From: Bog-950 sp046329535
GTDB taxonomy: Bacteria; Bacteroidota; Bacteroidia; Chitinophagales; LD1
Reading direction: 5' to 3'
Length of the DNA: 64,000 nucleotides
Assembly (NCBI GenBank): GCA_046329535.1
Contig: JAXLUN010000001.1
Span: 682,001 to 746,000, forward strand
In this document: positions 25,885 through 35,572 of the stretch, in pieces
Position numbering within the stretch: position 1 is the stretch's first letter
Layout: every line of letters begins with the position of its first letter
Position numbers and translations under genes: made by a program
Notes under the pieces: model-generated
Told to the model about the DNA's origin: nothing
Database searches by the model: none
Seen by the model: the letters and a program-made list of their open reading frames with translations, nothing else

Positions 25885-25909
25885 CCGGAAATTCCTGAAA
25901 ACACACAAT

Positions 25910-27787
25910 ATGAAAAGGATACTGTCTGTTGTTATTCTTATTACTGCTGCGCTAAGTAGCCGGAGTCAGTTGGTTGTTTCGCACGATACAACTATTTGTG
26001 CCGGCAATCAGGTGCAGTTACATGCCAGCGGAGGCAATTCGTATAGCTGGTCGCCTTCCGGCACTCTGAGCAGCACCACCTCGGCTAACCCGGTGGCCAG
26101 CCCCGCGCAAACCACATCGTATATTGTTACTGCTCCATATACCACCCCTAATCTGGTGGTGAATTCAAATTTCAGTCTGGGCGATACCGGCTTTACCTCG
26201 GGCTACATTTATACCCTGCCGCCCAACAACAGCGGAGAAGGCCGCTACTGGGTAGGTAATAATGTGCAATCATGGAGCAGCCCCCTAACCGGCTGTGGCG
26301 ACCACACCGGAGGCGGAGGCAACATGCTGATGGTAAACGGCAGTTTGGTGGCCAATACCCCCATTTGGTGCAACACGGTTTCGCTGTTACCCAATGCTAC
26401 TTACAACCTGAGTGCCTACACGGTGATGCTCACCAATACCAATATTCCTTCCTTTAAATGGACCGTGAACGGTGTGCCTACCGGAGGAACCAACACCCCT
26501 TTCCTGACTTGTTTATGGAGCCAGCTATCCACCACCTGGAACTCGGGCCTGAACACCACCGCTACATTTTGTATTTACGATTTGAACGTTTCCTCTAACG
26601 GCAATGACTTTGCTCTGGATGATATTACCATTACCGCCACCGGCACCATGAGCGATACCATTACGGTAACGGTAGTGAACAATCCGGTGGTGAATCTGGG
26701 AGCCGATACGGCTATCTGCGGCAGCCAGTCGGTAACGTTGGATGCAGGCAGCGGTTTTGCGGCTTATGCATGGAGTGATAATTCAACCGCGCAGACAGTT
26801 TCGGTAAACAGTGGGGGAAGTGTTTCGGTTACGGTAACTGATAACAATCAATGCACCGCCAGCGATGCGGTAGTGGTATCGCAATACAATTTATCTATCA
26901 GCACCAGCGCCCAAAACACCACCTGCGGACTGAACAACGGTTCGGCCAGCGTAACAGTAAACAACGGCAATGCACCTTACAATTACGGATGGAGCAGCGG
27001 AGCAAGTACGGCCAACGCCAGCAATCTGGCCAGCGGTACGTATGATGTAACGGTGAACGATGCAGCAGGCTGCTCGGCTACCGGCAGTGCGGTGGTGAAT
27101 GCTTCCAATCAGGGAGGCACGGTGAATATTACCAGTAACCAAACCCTCATCTGCGCCAGCGACAGTGCCAACATCTGCGCGCCCGGAGGTTATGCTTCTT
27201 ACCTGTGGAATACCGGTGCCACCACTACCTGTATCAACACTTCTTTGGCCGGCAACTATTATGTGACAGTTTCCGATGCCAACAACTGCACCTCTACTTC
27301 CAACCATGTTGCCGTTTCGGTTTATCCGCTGCCTCCGGTTTCTATCAGCGTGAATGGCGATACGCTGAAAGCATTTAATGCCGAGAGTTACCAGTGGTAT
27401 TTAAACGGCAATGAAATTTCGGGAGCCAACACGGGCAGTTACATTGCCACGGTGTCGGGAAATTATCAGGTGTATGTAACCGATACCAACGGTTGCGGGG
27501 CTTTGTCTACCATCATTCCGGTAGCTACCGGTCTGTATGATGCCTTCTCGGAGGAATGGATCAACGTATATCCCAATCCGAATCAAACAGGTCAGTGGCA
27601 GTTGAATGTAACGGAATCATTGAACGGCCATCCGTTTGAAGTGACCGATGCTACCGGCCGACTGGTGCTTCAATCCAATATCATCGCAGTCAATAGCATT
27701 ATCAAACTGAATGTTTCTGCCGGGGTTTATCTGCTCAGAATTACCTTCGGTGACAAAACCTACATGAAGAAATTAATCAAAGAGTAA
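25910..27787 (+). CDS. T9SS cargo protein with PKD/SprB-type repeats
   Basis: A 625-residue exported protein with a signal peptide (about residues 1-20). A PKD/Ig-like domain (CAGNQVQLHASGGNSYSWSP) is followed by a beta-rich lectin-like stretch (about 75-245), a second Ig repeat and an SprB-type repeat (TTCGLNNGSASVTVNNGNAP). The C-terminal T9SS type A sorting domain begins with VYPNPNQTG near residue 552. It probably acts at the cell surface as an adhesin or structural protein; no catalytic motif is visible. It ends in a strong shared terminator. Confidence 0.8.
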   Translation: MKRILSVVILITAALSSRSQLVVSHDTTICAGNQVQLHASGGNSYSWSPSGTLSSTTSANPVASPAQTTSYIVTAPYTTPNLVVNSNFSLGDTGFTSGYIYTLPPNNSGEGRYWVGNNVQSWSSPLTGCGDHTGGGGNMLMVNGSLVANTPIWCNTVSLLPNATYNLSAYTVMLTNTNIPSFKWTVNGVPTGGTNTPFLTCLWSQLSTTWNSGLNTTATFCIYDLNVSSNGNDFALDDITITATGTMSDTITVTVVNNPVVNLGADTAICGSQSVTLDAGSGFAAYAWSDNSTAQTVSVNSGGSVSVTVTDNNQCTASDAVVVSQYNLSISTSAQNTTCGLNNGSASVTVNNGNAPYNYGWSSGASTANASNLASGTYDVTVNDAAGCSATGSAVVNASNQGGTVNITSNQTLICASDSANICAPGGYASYLWNTGATTTCINTSLAGNYYVTVSDANNCTSTSNHVAVSVYPLPPVSISVNGDTLKAFNAESYQWYLNGNEISGANTGSYIATVSGNYQVYVTDTNGCGALSTIIPVATGLYDAFSEEWINVYPNPNQTGQWQLNVTESLNGHPFEVTDATGRLVLQSNIIAVNSIIKLNVSAGVYLLRITFGDKTYMKKLIKE

Positions 27788-27803
27788 TAGACGTATCCCG
27801 CAT

Positions 27804-27848
27804 AAACACAAAGGGCAAAAACACTCGCTGTTTTTGCCCTTTGTGTTT
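27804..27848. terminator. Bidirectional intrinsic terminator
   Basis: A perfect 20-bp inverted repeat (27804-27823 and 27829-27848) with a 5-base loop has a GGGC/GCCC core and A/T tracts. It lies between the convergent cargo and aldehyde dehydrogenase genes. Confidence 0.9.
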
Positions 27849-27864
27849 CTATCAACTCCGGTTT

Positions 27865-29391
27865 CTACAACTCAAACTTGATACCCTGTGCCAGTGGCAG
27901 TTTGGTTCCGTAATTAATGGTATTGGTTTGTCTGCGCATGTAGGCTTTCCAGGCATCGCTTCCGCTTTCTCGACCTCCGCCTGTTTCTTTTTCTCCACCA
28001 AAGGCACCGCCTATTTCAGCACCGCTGGTACCTATGTTTACGTTGGCAATTCCGCAATCGCTTCCATTAGCAGAAAGGAATGCTTCCGCCTGACGAAGAT
28101 TGGTGGTCATGATAGCCGAGGATAATCCCTGCACCACACCGTTTTGAAGCGCAATAGCTTCGTCCAGTGTTTTGTATTTCATGATATAAAGTATAGGCGC
28201 AAAGGTTTCGTGCTGCACTATATTCATTTCATTCTTCGCTTCAATAACACAAGGCTTTACATAGCATCCGCTTTGATAAGCCTTGCCTTTCAGCACACCA
28301 CCTTCTACCAGAATTTTTCCGCCTTCTTTCACAGCCTGAGCAATGGCCTGCTCATACAGACCAACGGCATGTTTATCAATCAGCGGCCCTACATGATTTT
28401 TCTGGTCCAGCGGATTGCCGATTTTTAACTGCGCATAGGCTTTCACCAAACGGTTCTTTACCTCCTTGTATTTACTCTCATGCACAATCAAACGTCTGGT
28501 AGTCGTGCACCGCTGACCGGCCGTACCCACCGCTCCGAATACCGTGGCCACCAGAGCAATATCTAGGTCGGCATGTTCGGTAATAATAATGGCATTATTA
28601 CCTCCCAACTCCAGTAAGCTTCGGCCTAAACGGGCCGCTACGGCTTTGCCTACTTCCTTACCCATGCGGGTAGAACCGGTAGCTGAAACAAGCGGAATGT
28701 TTTTATCGTGGCTCATTAGCTCGCCAATTTGATAATCGCCATTTACCAGACAGGAAATACCTTCGGGCAGGTTATTCTTTTTGAAAACGCGAGCTACAAT
28801 GTTCTGGCAGGCAATACCACATAAAGGAACTTTCTCCGAAGGTTTCCAGATACATACATCACCACACACCCAGGCCAGCATCGTATTCCAGCTCCAAACG
28901 GCCACCGGAAAATTGAAGGCCGATATAATACCTACAATGCCCATCGGGTGCCATTGTTCGTACATGCGGTGCTCGCTACGCTCACTGTGCATGGTTAGTC
29001 CGTGCAACTGGCGCGAAAGCCCCACGGCAAAGTCGCAGATGTCAATCATCTCTTGCACTTCACCCAAGCCTTCCTGTAAACTCTTCCCCATTTCGTATGA
29101 AACCAGTTTGCCCAGTGGGTCTTTAAATTTACGAAGCTCATCGCCTATCTGACGAACCACCTCTCCACGTTTGGGAGCGGGTAAGTTTCTCCATACTTTA
29201 AATGCTTCAGTGGCGGTATGAACCACCTGGTGATAGTCGTTTGGTTTAGTGGAAGAAACAGAAGCAATGTATTGTCCGTCTACCGGTGAAAAAGATTTTA
29301 TTTCTTCTCCTTTCGACTTCATCCATTTGTTGCCGGTGCTGGTACCGGAGTTGAGGGTATTGATGCCCAGCTGTTTTAAAACATTTTTCAT
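27865..29391 (-). CDS. Aldehyde dehydrogenase, ALDH7/antiquitin type (alpha-aminoadipic semialdehyde / piperideine-6-carboxylate dehydrogenase)
   Basis: A 508-residue NAD-dependent aldehyde dehydrogenase. The catalytic residues are C295 (GQRCTTTRRL), E261 (LELGGNN) and N160 (FNFP). The text around them (SAFNFPVAVWSWN and the GAVGTAGQRCTTTRR block) is typical of ALDH7A1, which oxidises alpha-aminoadipic semialdehyde in lysine breakdown. In Bacteroidota it may instead act on other aldehydes. No lysine catabolic gene is adjacent. It follows the M1 peptidase gene by 15 bases on the same strand, so the two are cotranscribed. Confidence 0.9.
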   Translation of the reverse strand: MKNVLKQLGINTLNSGTSTGNKWMKSKGEEIKSFSPVDGQYIASVSSTKPNDYHQVVHTATEAFKVWRNLPAPKRGEVVRQIGDELRKFKDPLGKLVSYEMGKSLQEGLGEVQEMIDICDFAVGLSRQLHGLTMHSERSEHRMYEQWHPMGIVGIISAFNFPVAVWSWNTMLAWVCGDVCIWKPSEKVPLCGIACQNIVARVFKKNNLPEGISCLVNGDYQIGELMSHDKNIPLVSATGSTRMGKEVGKAVAARLGRSLLELGGNNAIIITEHADLDIALVATVFGAVGTAGQRCTTTRRLIVHESKYKEVKNRLVKAYAQLKIGNPLDQKNHVGPLIDKHAVGLYEQAIAQAVKEGGKILVEGGVLKGKAYQSGCYVKPCVIEAKNEMNIVQHETFAPILYIMKYKTLDEAIALQNGVVQGLSSAIMTTNLRQAEAFLSANGSDCGIANVNIGTSGAEIGGAFGGEKETGGGRESGSDAWKAYMRRQTNTINYGTKLPLAQGIKFEL

Positions 29392-29406
29392 ACTGATAGT
29401 TTGTCG

Positions 29407-32400
29407 TTAAATAAACCTGCGAATAATATCGAGTGGTTTCTGTAGTTGTAATTTGAGCGTAAATGTAAATTTCTGATACAACTTGGTTAGCCCCATGGCC
29501 TTTTGATTATTAGAAATGTTTTTGGTGGTAACCAATGGCAGATGTATTTCAATCATGTCTTTCAGCAGCACAGCACTTAAACCAAACTCAGCGGCAAACT
29601 GCGGCTGCTTTAAATCGTTGAGAATAAAAGCCGCATTCACAAAAGGCTGAATCGGGAAAAAGCGATGGGTAGTAGAAGTCAGGTTAACCGACATTAAAAA
29701 TTTATTGGTAGCACCAAAGTTGGTTAAGGAACGAAATGCTCCATTGGTCTTAGCCACCTGACGGCCGAGATATTTATCTCTTCCGTTACGGTCAATGAAA
29801 TTCTCATCGAACATATAGTCTTTCTGCAGCCAATAGGCAAAGTTATCGGTGGTACCGTTGCTTAGATAAAATTTCGGGTTAGGGGAAGAAACATCAGAAG
29901 TGGATTTTGTGTTTAACAGAAAACCACCCGCAAACACCCGAATACTAAAGCCTTCATTCTTTCGTTTGTAGCTGATTAAAAAGTTGGCCTGTGCCGAGAT
30001 GTTGACAAAAGAATTACCCTGTTGCAACTTCACTTCCGCACTAAACGGATTCAGCGTTGACTTTTTCTGCATCTGGTATTTAATCTCATTCACAAAGTAT
30101 CGCTGTGTGGTTTTATTCTTTTCAAAGTTTATCCAGTCGAGCCACATAATAACACTGCGCATATTAACGGTGTGGGTATAAGGACTTCGTGAAGTTTTCT
30201 TTTTGAATTCGAAGTTGATATAGGGTTCCAGTTTATGAAAGAGTAAAGGCTGCGGAAAAAGAATGTAAGAGAATCTTCGCCCGTTTACACCTACGGTGAA
30301 CCGTTGCAACTTATCGGGATAGAAGTTGTAACTGAATTTAGCTAGACCTATAAACTGTTTAGAGCCGGTGCCTATAGCTGGCACCACCAGGTAATTGAAT
30401 TTACGTGCCGGAAGAAAAGGCGAGTAAAGCGCCAAACCTACCTGCGTTTTGTCGTAATTATTCCAGGCAACATAAGGCGCAAAGAAAACCTGCGTTCGGT
30501 TTTGATTTTCTAACGAACCTAAAAACTGGAAGCGAAGTTTCTCAAAGAAGTGTGCTTTCTTGTTGATGAAGTACGTGTTGTTTCTGCGATTGATTTCAGG
30601 AATTTGGAGCAAGGGGTCTATTTGAATTTTATCTGCCTGCTCATAGGCTTCAATTTTGTTTTCAGGAATAATAAGTGTTGTGTCGGTCGAGAAATTCCTG
30701 GCTGATGAACTCGCTAGATAATCTTCTCTAATTGTAAAAGTCTTCTTTCCCGAAAAGCCATCGAAGAACTGAGAGGTTATAATACTATCTCCTTTCAGGA
30801 ACGTAATATTCAGCGGTGAGTTTACCTCGCCTGCATTTTTTACGGTGATGGTTGGCGGCACCGTAACAGGACAGGTCTTTCTCAACTTACGCACTTTAGG
30901 AATAGTTGAGTTGACCAAGCTGTAATCAATCTTCTTTTTTGTTTTCAACAAATCATCAAAAAACCAAGTCAGATTTTTACCTGTTTCCGTTTCAAAAAGG
31001 TTGCGGATATCTTCGGGCTGTGGATGCTTGTAATGCCATTCGGCAAAATATTTTTTCATAATAGAATCAAGTCTGGCAGTGCCTAGATAAGCTTCGAGGT
31101 ATTCGAAAATCAACATGCTTTTTCCGTATACACCGGCTTCGTAATTAAAGTCGGTAAACTTTTGCGATGACTGCTCTAATGGCTCATCATAATTTTCACG
31201 GGCCATTACCTGATACCCCGCATCCATCAAATACTTGTGCTTATAATGAGCCATATCAAAAGCCTTAGCCACACCTTGCGGAAAACGACCAATCATTTTT
31301 TGATTCGGATATTTAGTGTGTATGTAACGTTCCTCGTAAAATGAGTTAATGCCTTCATCCATCCAGGCGTGTTCGCGTTCATTGCTTCCTAACATTCCGT
31401 AAAACCAGTTATGGCCAACTTCGTGTGCAATTACATCGTCCAGTGAAAATGCCCCCGATACTTCTCCAATCACTGTTACATTCGGGTATTCCATACCTCC
31501 CCCTGCATGGATAGCTCCATCAACCACCGTAACCTGACGATAAGGATATTCACCAACCCACCGACTGTAATAAAAAACAGCATCGTGAATATACTCCGGG
31601 CTCTTGCTCCATAACGTTGCCTGATTATCGGTAAATAAACTCCAGGTAGTTACCTTGCGTTTAGTAGATGGCAATTCAACGTCACCCTTTAAAACATGAT
31701 ATCGTTTATCAGCAAACCAGGCAAAATCATGTACGTTATTTTGTGTAAAACGAATAGTCTTTAAAGTTGATGAAGATGGTGGAAATTTTTGCCGGGTATC
31801 GTTCTCATAACTAATAGTGGCGCCTACTTGTGCCAAAGAATCCATCCATTTAATTTCTTCTTCGGTTTGTAAATCACCGGTTGCACCAACTATATAATTT
31901 CCGGGCAGGGTGATACTCACATCATAAGACCCGAATTCACTGTAGAACTCCCCCTGATCCAGATAAGGCATTGCATGCCATCCTTTTTTGTCATAAACGG
32001 CTGGTTTAGGATACCACTGAGTTATCTGGTAGCTTTGGCCCACATGGCCCAGACGGGAAAATGTTTGCGGAATCTTGACACGAAACGGAGTGGATAATAA
32101 AACCGATTGGCCACTGGCAAGCGGTTTATTCAACCATATTTTGGCTATTTCAAGTGAAGCAGAATCATAATCCCACAGACATACCTCTGCGTTAGCCTTG
32201 AAATCCAGATGGTCAATAAAACCTCGTTGATAAGATTTGCTGAAATGGAAGTCTGTTTGTCCGTTTTCCAACAGTTGCTTGGCAAATGGTGTTGATGCAT
32301 CGCGAAAGGCATTAGGCCATAGGTGAAAAAGAATATACCGGAGTGTGTCAGGGGAATGATTGGTGTATTGAATAGTAATGAATCCATCTAGTGAATGCAA

Positions 32401-32514
32401 CGTATCGTTCAGAGAAACATCTATTTTGTATTTGACATTTTGCTGCCAATAGTTGGATTGGGAGCGGACAGAGAAGGCAATGATTAGAAAGGAAATCAGA
32501 AGAAGCTGTTTCAT
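29407..32514 (-). CDS. M1 family zinc metallopeptidase, secreted
   Basis: A 1035-residue exported protein with a signal peptide of about 19 residues. The M1 N-terminal beta domain is followed by the catalytic domain with GGMEYPN (339-345, the GxMEN exopeptidase motif) and HEVGH (364-368). The third zinc ligand is E387 (18 residues after the second histidine). The 400-residue C-terminal part is beta-rich and may be an outer-membrane or surface domain rather than the usual ARM domain. It likely removes N-terminal residues from peptides outside the inner membrane. It heads a two-gene unit with the aldehyde dehydrogenase. Confidence 0.88.
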   Translation of the reverse strand: MKQLLLISFLIIAFSVRSQSNYWQQNVKYKIDVSLNDTLHSLDGFITIQYTNHSPDTLRYILFHLWPNAFRDASTPFAKQLLENGQTDFHFSKSYQRGFIDHLDFKANAEVCLWDYDSASLEIAKIWLNKPLASGQSVLLSTPFRVKIPQTFSRLGHVGQSYQITQWYPKPAVYDKKGWHAMPYLDQGEFYSEFGSYDVSITLPGNYIVGATGDLQTEEEIKWMDSLAQVGATISYENDTRQKFPPSSSTLKTIRFTQNNVHDFAWFADKRYHVLKGDVELPSTKRKVTTWSLFTDNQATLWSKSPEYIHDAVFYYSRWVGEYPYRQVTVVDGAIHAGGGMEYPNVTVIGEVSGAFSLDDVIAHEVGHNWFYGMLGSNEREHAWMDEGINSFYEERYIHTKYPNQKMIGRFPQGVAKAFDMAHYKHKYLMDAGYQVMARENYDEPLEQSSQKFTDFNYEAGVYGKSMLIFEYLEAYLGTARLDSIMKKYFAEWHYKHPQPEDIRNLFETETGKNLTWFFDDLLKTKKKIDYSLVNSTIPKVRKLRKTCPVTVPPTITVKNAGEVNSPLNITFLKGDSIITSQFFDGFSGKKTFTIREDYLASSSARNFSTDTTLIIPENKIEAYEQADKIQIDPLLQIPEINRRNNTYFINKKAHFFEKLRFQFLGSLENQNRTQVFFAPYVAWNNYDKTQVGLALYSPFLPARKFNYLVVPAIGTGSKQFIGLAKFSYNFYPDKLQRFTVGVNGRRFSYILFPQPLLFHKLEPYINFEFKKKTSRSPYTHTVNMRSVIMWLDWINFEKNKTTQRYFVNEIKYQMQKKSTLNPFSAEVKLQQGNSFVNISAQANFLISYKRKNEGFSIRVFAGGFLLNTKSTSDVSSPNPKFYLSNGTTDNFAYWLQKDYMFDENFIDRNGRDKYLGRQVAKTNGAFRSLTNFGATNKFLMSVNLTSTTHRFFPIQPFVNAAFILNDLKQPQFAAEFGLSAVLLKDMIEIHLPLVTTKNISNNQKAMGLTKLYQKFTFTLKLQLQKPLDIIRRFI

Positions 32515-32699
32515 TATATTGCTGTAAGGAAACTAAAATAGAAGATTAAGGTGAAAAGGAATGGATACAGTAATTCATTATTCTGTTGAAAAAATGTTGG
32601 AATCAACTTTCAAGCATGTTATATTCGAACAGTAGTTAAAAAAAGATGTTCTTTTTGTCCGCTCATGGAGATTTAAATTCTTTCAGTTAAATTCAAATT

Positions 32700-34118
32700 A
32701 TGGAAGCAAATGAATTTCAGGATGATTCCTCAGATGACTTGGTCATTGAATTGGTGAAGCAATATGAAGCAGCCTTAAAGGAACAGCAACAGGTTTTTTT
32801 AGAGGAAGAAAACTACGAACAAATTGTTGAGTTTTATATAACAGCAAGAGCGTATAAAAATGCCCTTAATGCGATTGAATCCGCTTTAGAGCATTATTCG
32901 TTCTCTTCTTTTTTCTATACCAAAAAAGCCGAAGTACTGGCTAATCAGAAACACTTTTCAGAAGCATTGGCCTTACTGGATGAGGCTCAGCGTCTGGATC
33001 CCAACGACATTAATATATTTCTGATTCGGGCCGATGTTTTTCTATGGGAAGGCAAACATGAGTTGGCTTTGGAAGAGGTGGAATATGCCATGACCATTAC
33101 AGAAGATTCATTTGATAAATGTGAATTATATCTGGAGCTTGCCGATATATGGGAAGACCAGGAGAAATATTCTGAAGTGATAGCCGCACTTAAAGAGGCT
33201 GTGAAATATGATCCTAAAAATCAAGAGGGGCTTAACCGATTATGGTTCTGCTTTGAGTTAACCGGCAAATATGAAGAGAGTATTGAGTTTCATTTGGCTT
33301 TAATAGAGACAAGTCCTTACTCACATATGGCGTGGTTTAACTTGGGTCATGCCTATGCAGGTTTAGGAGAGAATGAAAAGGCATTAGATGCTTTTGAGTA
33401 TGTGTTGGCTATTAACGACTTAATTGATGCGCCCTACATCTGTATTGGCGATGTCAAGTACAATATGGAGAAATATGAGGAGGCGCTCGACTATTACATG
33501 CAGGCTATGAAATTGGCAACGCCCACCAAAGAGCTTCACTTAAAGGTGGCTGAGACGTATGAAAAGTTGGGAGATATGTCTAAATCCAGAGCATCTTTGC
33601 GTAAAGCCATTACTATAGATCCCTACTATGATGAAGCATTCTACCGCATTGGTGAAACATATCGCCAAGAAGAAAAATGGGCCAAGGCCATTTCATCTTT
33701 AGAACGTGCCGTATTACTGAACAACGAAAATACTGAGTATTTAGCGGCATTGGCCGAAGCGTACATGAGTATTGACGAGGGTGATAAAGCCATGGAACTT
33801 TTCGAACGCATTTTTCAAATTGACCCGCAGATCAAGCAGAATTGGATTAATCTGGCTACTGCGTATTTCAATGTTGAGAACTACCGCAAAGCTTTTCATG
33901 TGCTGAATGAAGCGGAACAGAGGTATGAGAACAGTGCAGATATATTTTACATAAAGGCTGTATTCTATTTTCAGGCAGGTAACAGGCACGAAGCTCTCTT
34001 AAACCTGGAAAGAGGTTTAATCACCTCATTTAGCGAACATCTCATGATTTTTGAAATGGATGATTCGCTACTTGATGATCCGGCTGTTTTGCAGGTTATT
34101 GAACAATACCGTGACTAG
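32700..34118 (+). CDS. Tetratricopeptide repeat protein
   Basis: A 472-residue soluble protein with no signal peptide, made almost entirely of TPR helices. About ten repeats are visible from residue 55, for example HFSEALALLDEAQRLDPND and KWAKAISSLERAVLLNNEN. The first 35 residues are acidic. TPR arrays are scaffolds for protein complexes, and no catalytic domain is present. It precedes the DedA gene by 63 bases on the same strand, but a separate -7 box lies in that gap. The partner is unknown. Confidence 0.85.
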   Translation: MEANEFQDDSSDDLVIELVKQYEAALKEQQQVFLEEENYEQIVEFYITARAYKNALNAIESALEHYSFSSFFYTKKAEVLANQKHFSEALALLDEAQRLDPNDINIFLIRADVFLWEGKHELALEEVEYAMTITEDSFDKCELYLELADIWEDQEKYSEVIAALKEAVKYDPKNQEGLNRLWFCFELTGKYEESIEFHLALIETSPYSHMAWFNLGHAYAGLGENEKALDAFEYVLAINDLIDAPYICIGDVKYNMEKYEEALDYYMQAMKLATPTKELHLKVAETYEKLGDMSKSRASLRKAITIDPYYDEAFYRIGETYRQEEKWAKAISSLERAVLLNNENTEYLAALAEAYMSIDEGDKAMELFERIFQIDPQIKQNWINLATAYFNVENYRKAFHVLNEAEQRYENSADIFYIKAVFYFQAGNRHEALLNLERGLITSFSEHLMIFEMDDSLLDDPAVLQVIEQYRD

Positions 34119-34168
34119 AGCCCTAACTCATATGATCAATGCAGGCAATTAACAGAAGTAAATTCTTT

Positions 34169-34176
34169 TACATTTG
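34169..34176 (+). promoter_or_regulatory. Possible -7 box of the dedA gene
   Basis: TACATTTG fits TAnnTTTG and ends 5 bases before the ATG at 34182. The transcript would be leaderless or nearly so. No -33 TTG was found. Confidence 0.25.
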
Positions 34177-34181
34177 CCTTT

Positions 34182-34832
34182 ATGGAGCTAATCAAATTTG
34201 CACTCGATTTTTTTCTGCATTTAGATAAACATCTGGCAGATCTTTTAATCCAATACGGTACACTTACATACGGAATTCTTTTTCTGATAATTTTTGTTGA
34301 AACAGGATTAATTGTAATGCCGTTACTACCGGGAGACTCACTTCTTTTTGCAGCCGGTGCACTGGCTGCAGCAACTGGCCAGTTAGATATTACTATAATC
34401 ATTCCACTCTTGATACTAGCTGCATTGTTGGGTGATAATGTCAATTATTTTGTGGGAAAGTTTTTCAGCAAACAGATTAAGTCTCGTGAGCGAATTCTCT
34501 TTTTTAAGCGCGAATACATTGAAGAAACCGAAGCTTTTTACAAAAAGCATGGAGGCAAGACGGTTATCATGGCACGCTTTGTTCCTATTGTAAGAACCGT
34601 TGCACCTTTTGTTGCCGGAGCCGGTAGCATGAGTTACAGCAAATACATTACCTTTTGTGTGACGGGTGCTATTCTTTGGGTAGCTGGCATCACTATTTTG
34701 GGTTATCAGTTTGGTCAGGTAGAATTTGTAAAGAAAAACTTTGAGTTTGTTGTGTTGGGTATTATCGGAGTTTCGGTGTTGCCAATATTATGGCAAGTGA
34801 TAAAATCGAAGTTTTTCAGCAAACCGGCATGA
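34182..34832 (+). CDS. DedA family membrane protein
   Basis: A 216-residue DedA/SNARE-associated protein. It has the re-entrant and helix motifs FVETG (residue 39 region), PGDS and GKTVIMARFVPIVRTVAPFVAG, with the conserved arginines of the family. DedA proteins are lipid scramblases or flippases for undecaprenyl phosphate or phosphatidylethanolamine. The aroE start codon overlaps its stop (ATGA at 34829-34832), so the two genes are translationally coupled. Confidence 0.9.
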   Translation: MELIKFALDFFLHLDKHLADLLIQYGTLTYGILFLIIFVETGLIVMPLLPGDSLLFAAGALAAATGQLDITIIIPLLILAALLGDNVNYFVGKFFSKQIKSRERILFFKREYIEETEAFYKKHGGKTVIMARFVPIVRTVAPFVAGAGSMSYSKYITFCVTGAILWVAGITILGYQFGQVEFVKKNFEFVVLGIIGVSVLPILWQVIKSKFFSKPA

Positions 34833-35572
34833 GAGAATTTGGATTGATAGGATTACCTCTTGCTCATTCCTTCTCCAAAAAATATTTTGAAGAAAAATTT
34901 CTACTCGAAACTATTGCAGATTGTAGTTACAATCTGTTCCCGCTTAAAAACATTCAGGAACTTCCTTCTCTGCTTAAACTAAGACCGCAGATAGTGGGTT
35001 TAAATGTTACCATTCCCTATAAAGAATCGGTAATTCCTTTTTTGAAATCCTTTACTCAGGAGGTAGAAAAGATTGGAGCAGTTAACTGTATAAAAGTTGT
35101 AGATAATCAGATGCATGGATACAATACCGATGTAACAGGGTTTGAAATTTCTCTGAATCATTTTCTAAATCATACACCAGAAAAGATATTTGTATTAGGA
35201 ACAGGTGGTTCGTCTAAAGCTGTGTGCTTTGTTCTACGAAAACTGAAGATGGATTTTCTAAAAGTATCTCGGGCGGAAGCGGCTGGGCAGATTTTATACC
35301 ATCAAATCGAAAGCCATCTAGGGGGATCAAATCTGTATATTAATACTACTCCTCTTGGTATGTTTCCTCAACTAATCTCTGCTCCTGAAATCCCATACGA
35401 CCAACTCACCCCGAAAGATTTTCTGTTTGACCTGGTTTATAATCCAACTGAAACAGAATTTTTAAAACGAGGAAAACTAAGGGGGGCGGAAACAAAAAAT
35501 GGTTTAGAAATGCTTGAGCTCCAAGCTGAAAAAAGTTGGGAAATCTGGAATAACAAAAGCCAGAGCTGGTAA
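34829..35572 (+). CDS. aroE: Shikimate dehydrogenase
   Basis: About 247 residues. It catalyses NADP-dependent reduction of 3-dehydroshikimate in the pathway to aromatic amino acids. Substrate-binding motifs are LAHSFS (near residue 11), NVTIPYK with the catalytic lysine, and NTDVTGF. The nucleotide motif is GTGGSSKA, and NGLEMLELQA lies at the C-terminus. I placed the start at the ATG overlapping the dedA stop; a longer frame from 34790 would add 13 unlikely residues inside dedA. It converges with the minus-strand membrane protein without a gap. Confidence 0.92.
   Translation: MREFGLIGLPLAHSFSKKYFEEKFLLETIADCSYNLFPLKNIQELPSLLKLRPQIVGLNVTIPYKESVIPFLKSFTQEVEKIGAVNCIKVVDNQMHGYNTDVTGFEISLNHFLNHTPEKIFVLGTGGSSKAVCFVLRKLKMDFLKVSRAEAAGQILYHQIESHLGGSNLYINTTPLGMFPQLISAPEIPYDQLTPKDFLFDLVYNPTETEFLKRGKLRGAETKNGLEMLELQAEKSWEIWNNKSQSW

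Noticed and set aside
25704..25904. 66-residue minus-strand frame between atpZ and the cargo gene
   Set aside because: The composition looks noncoding and it overlaps the hairpin and promoter region.
27804..27848. 20-bp perfect inverted repeat as a mobile element end
   Set aside because: Its place between convergent stop codons and its A/T tracts fit a terminator, and no transposase is near.
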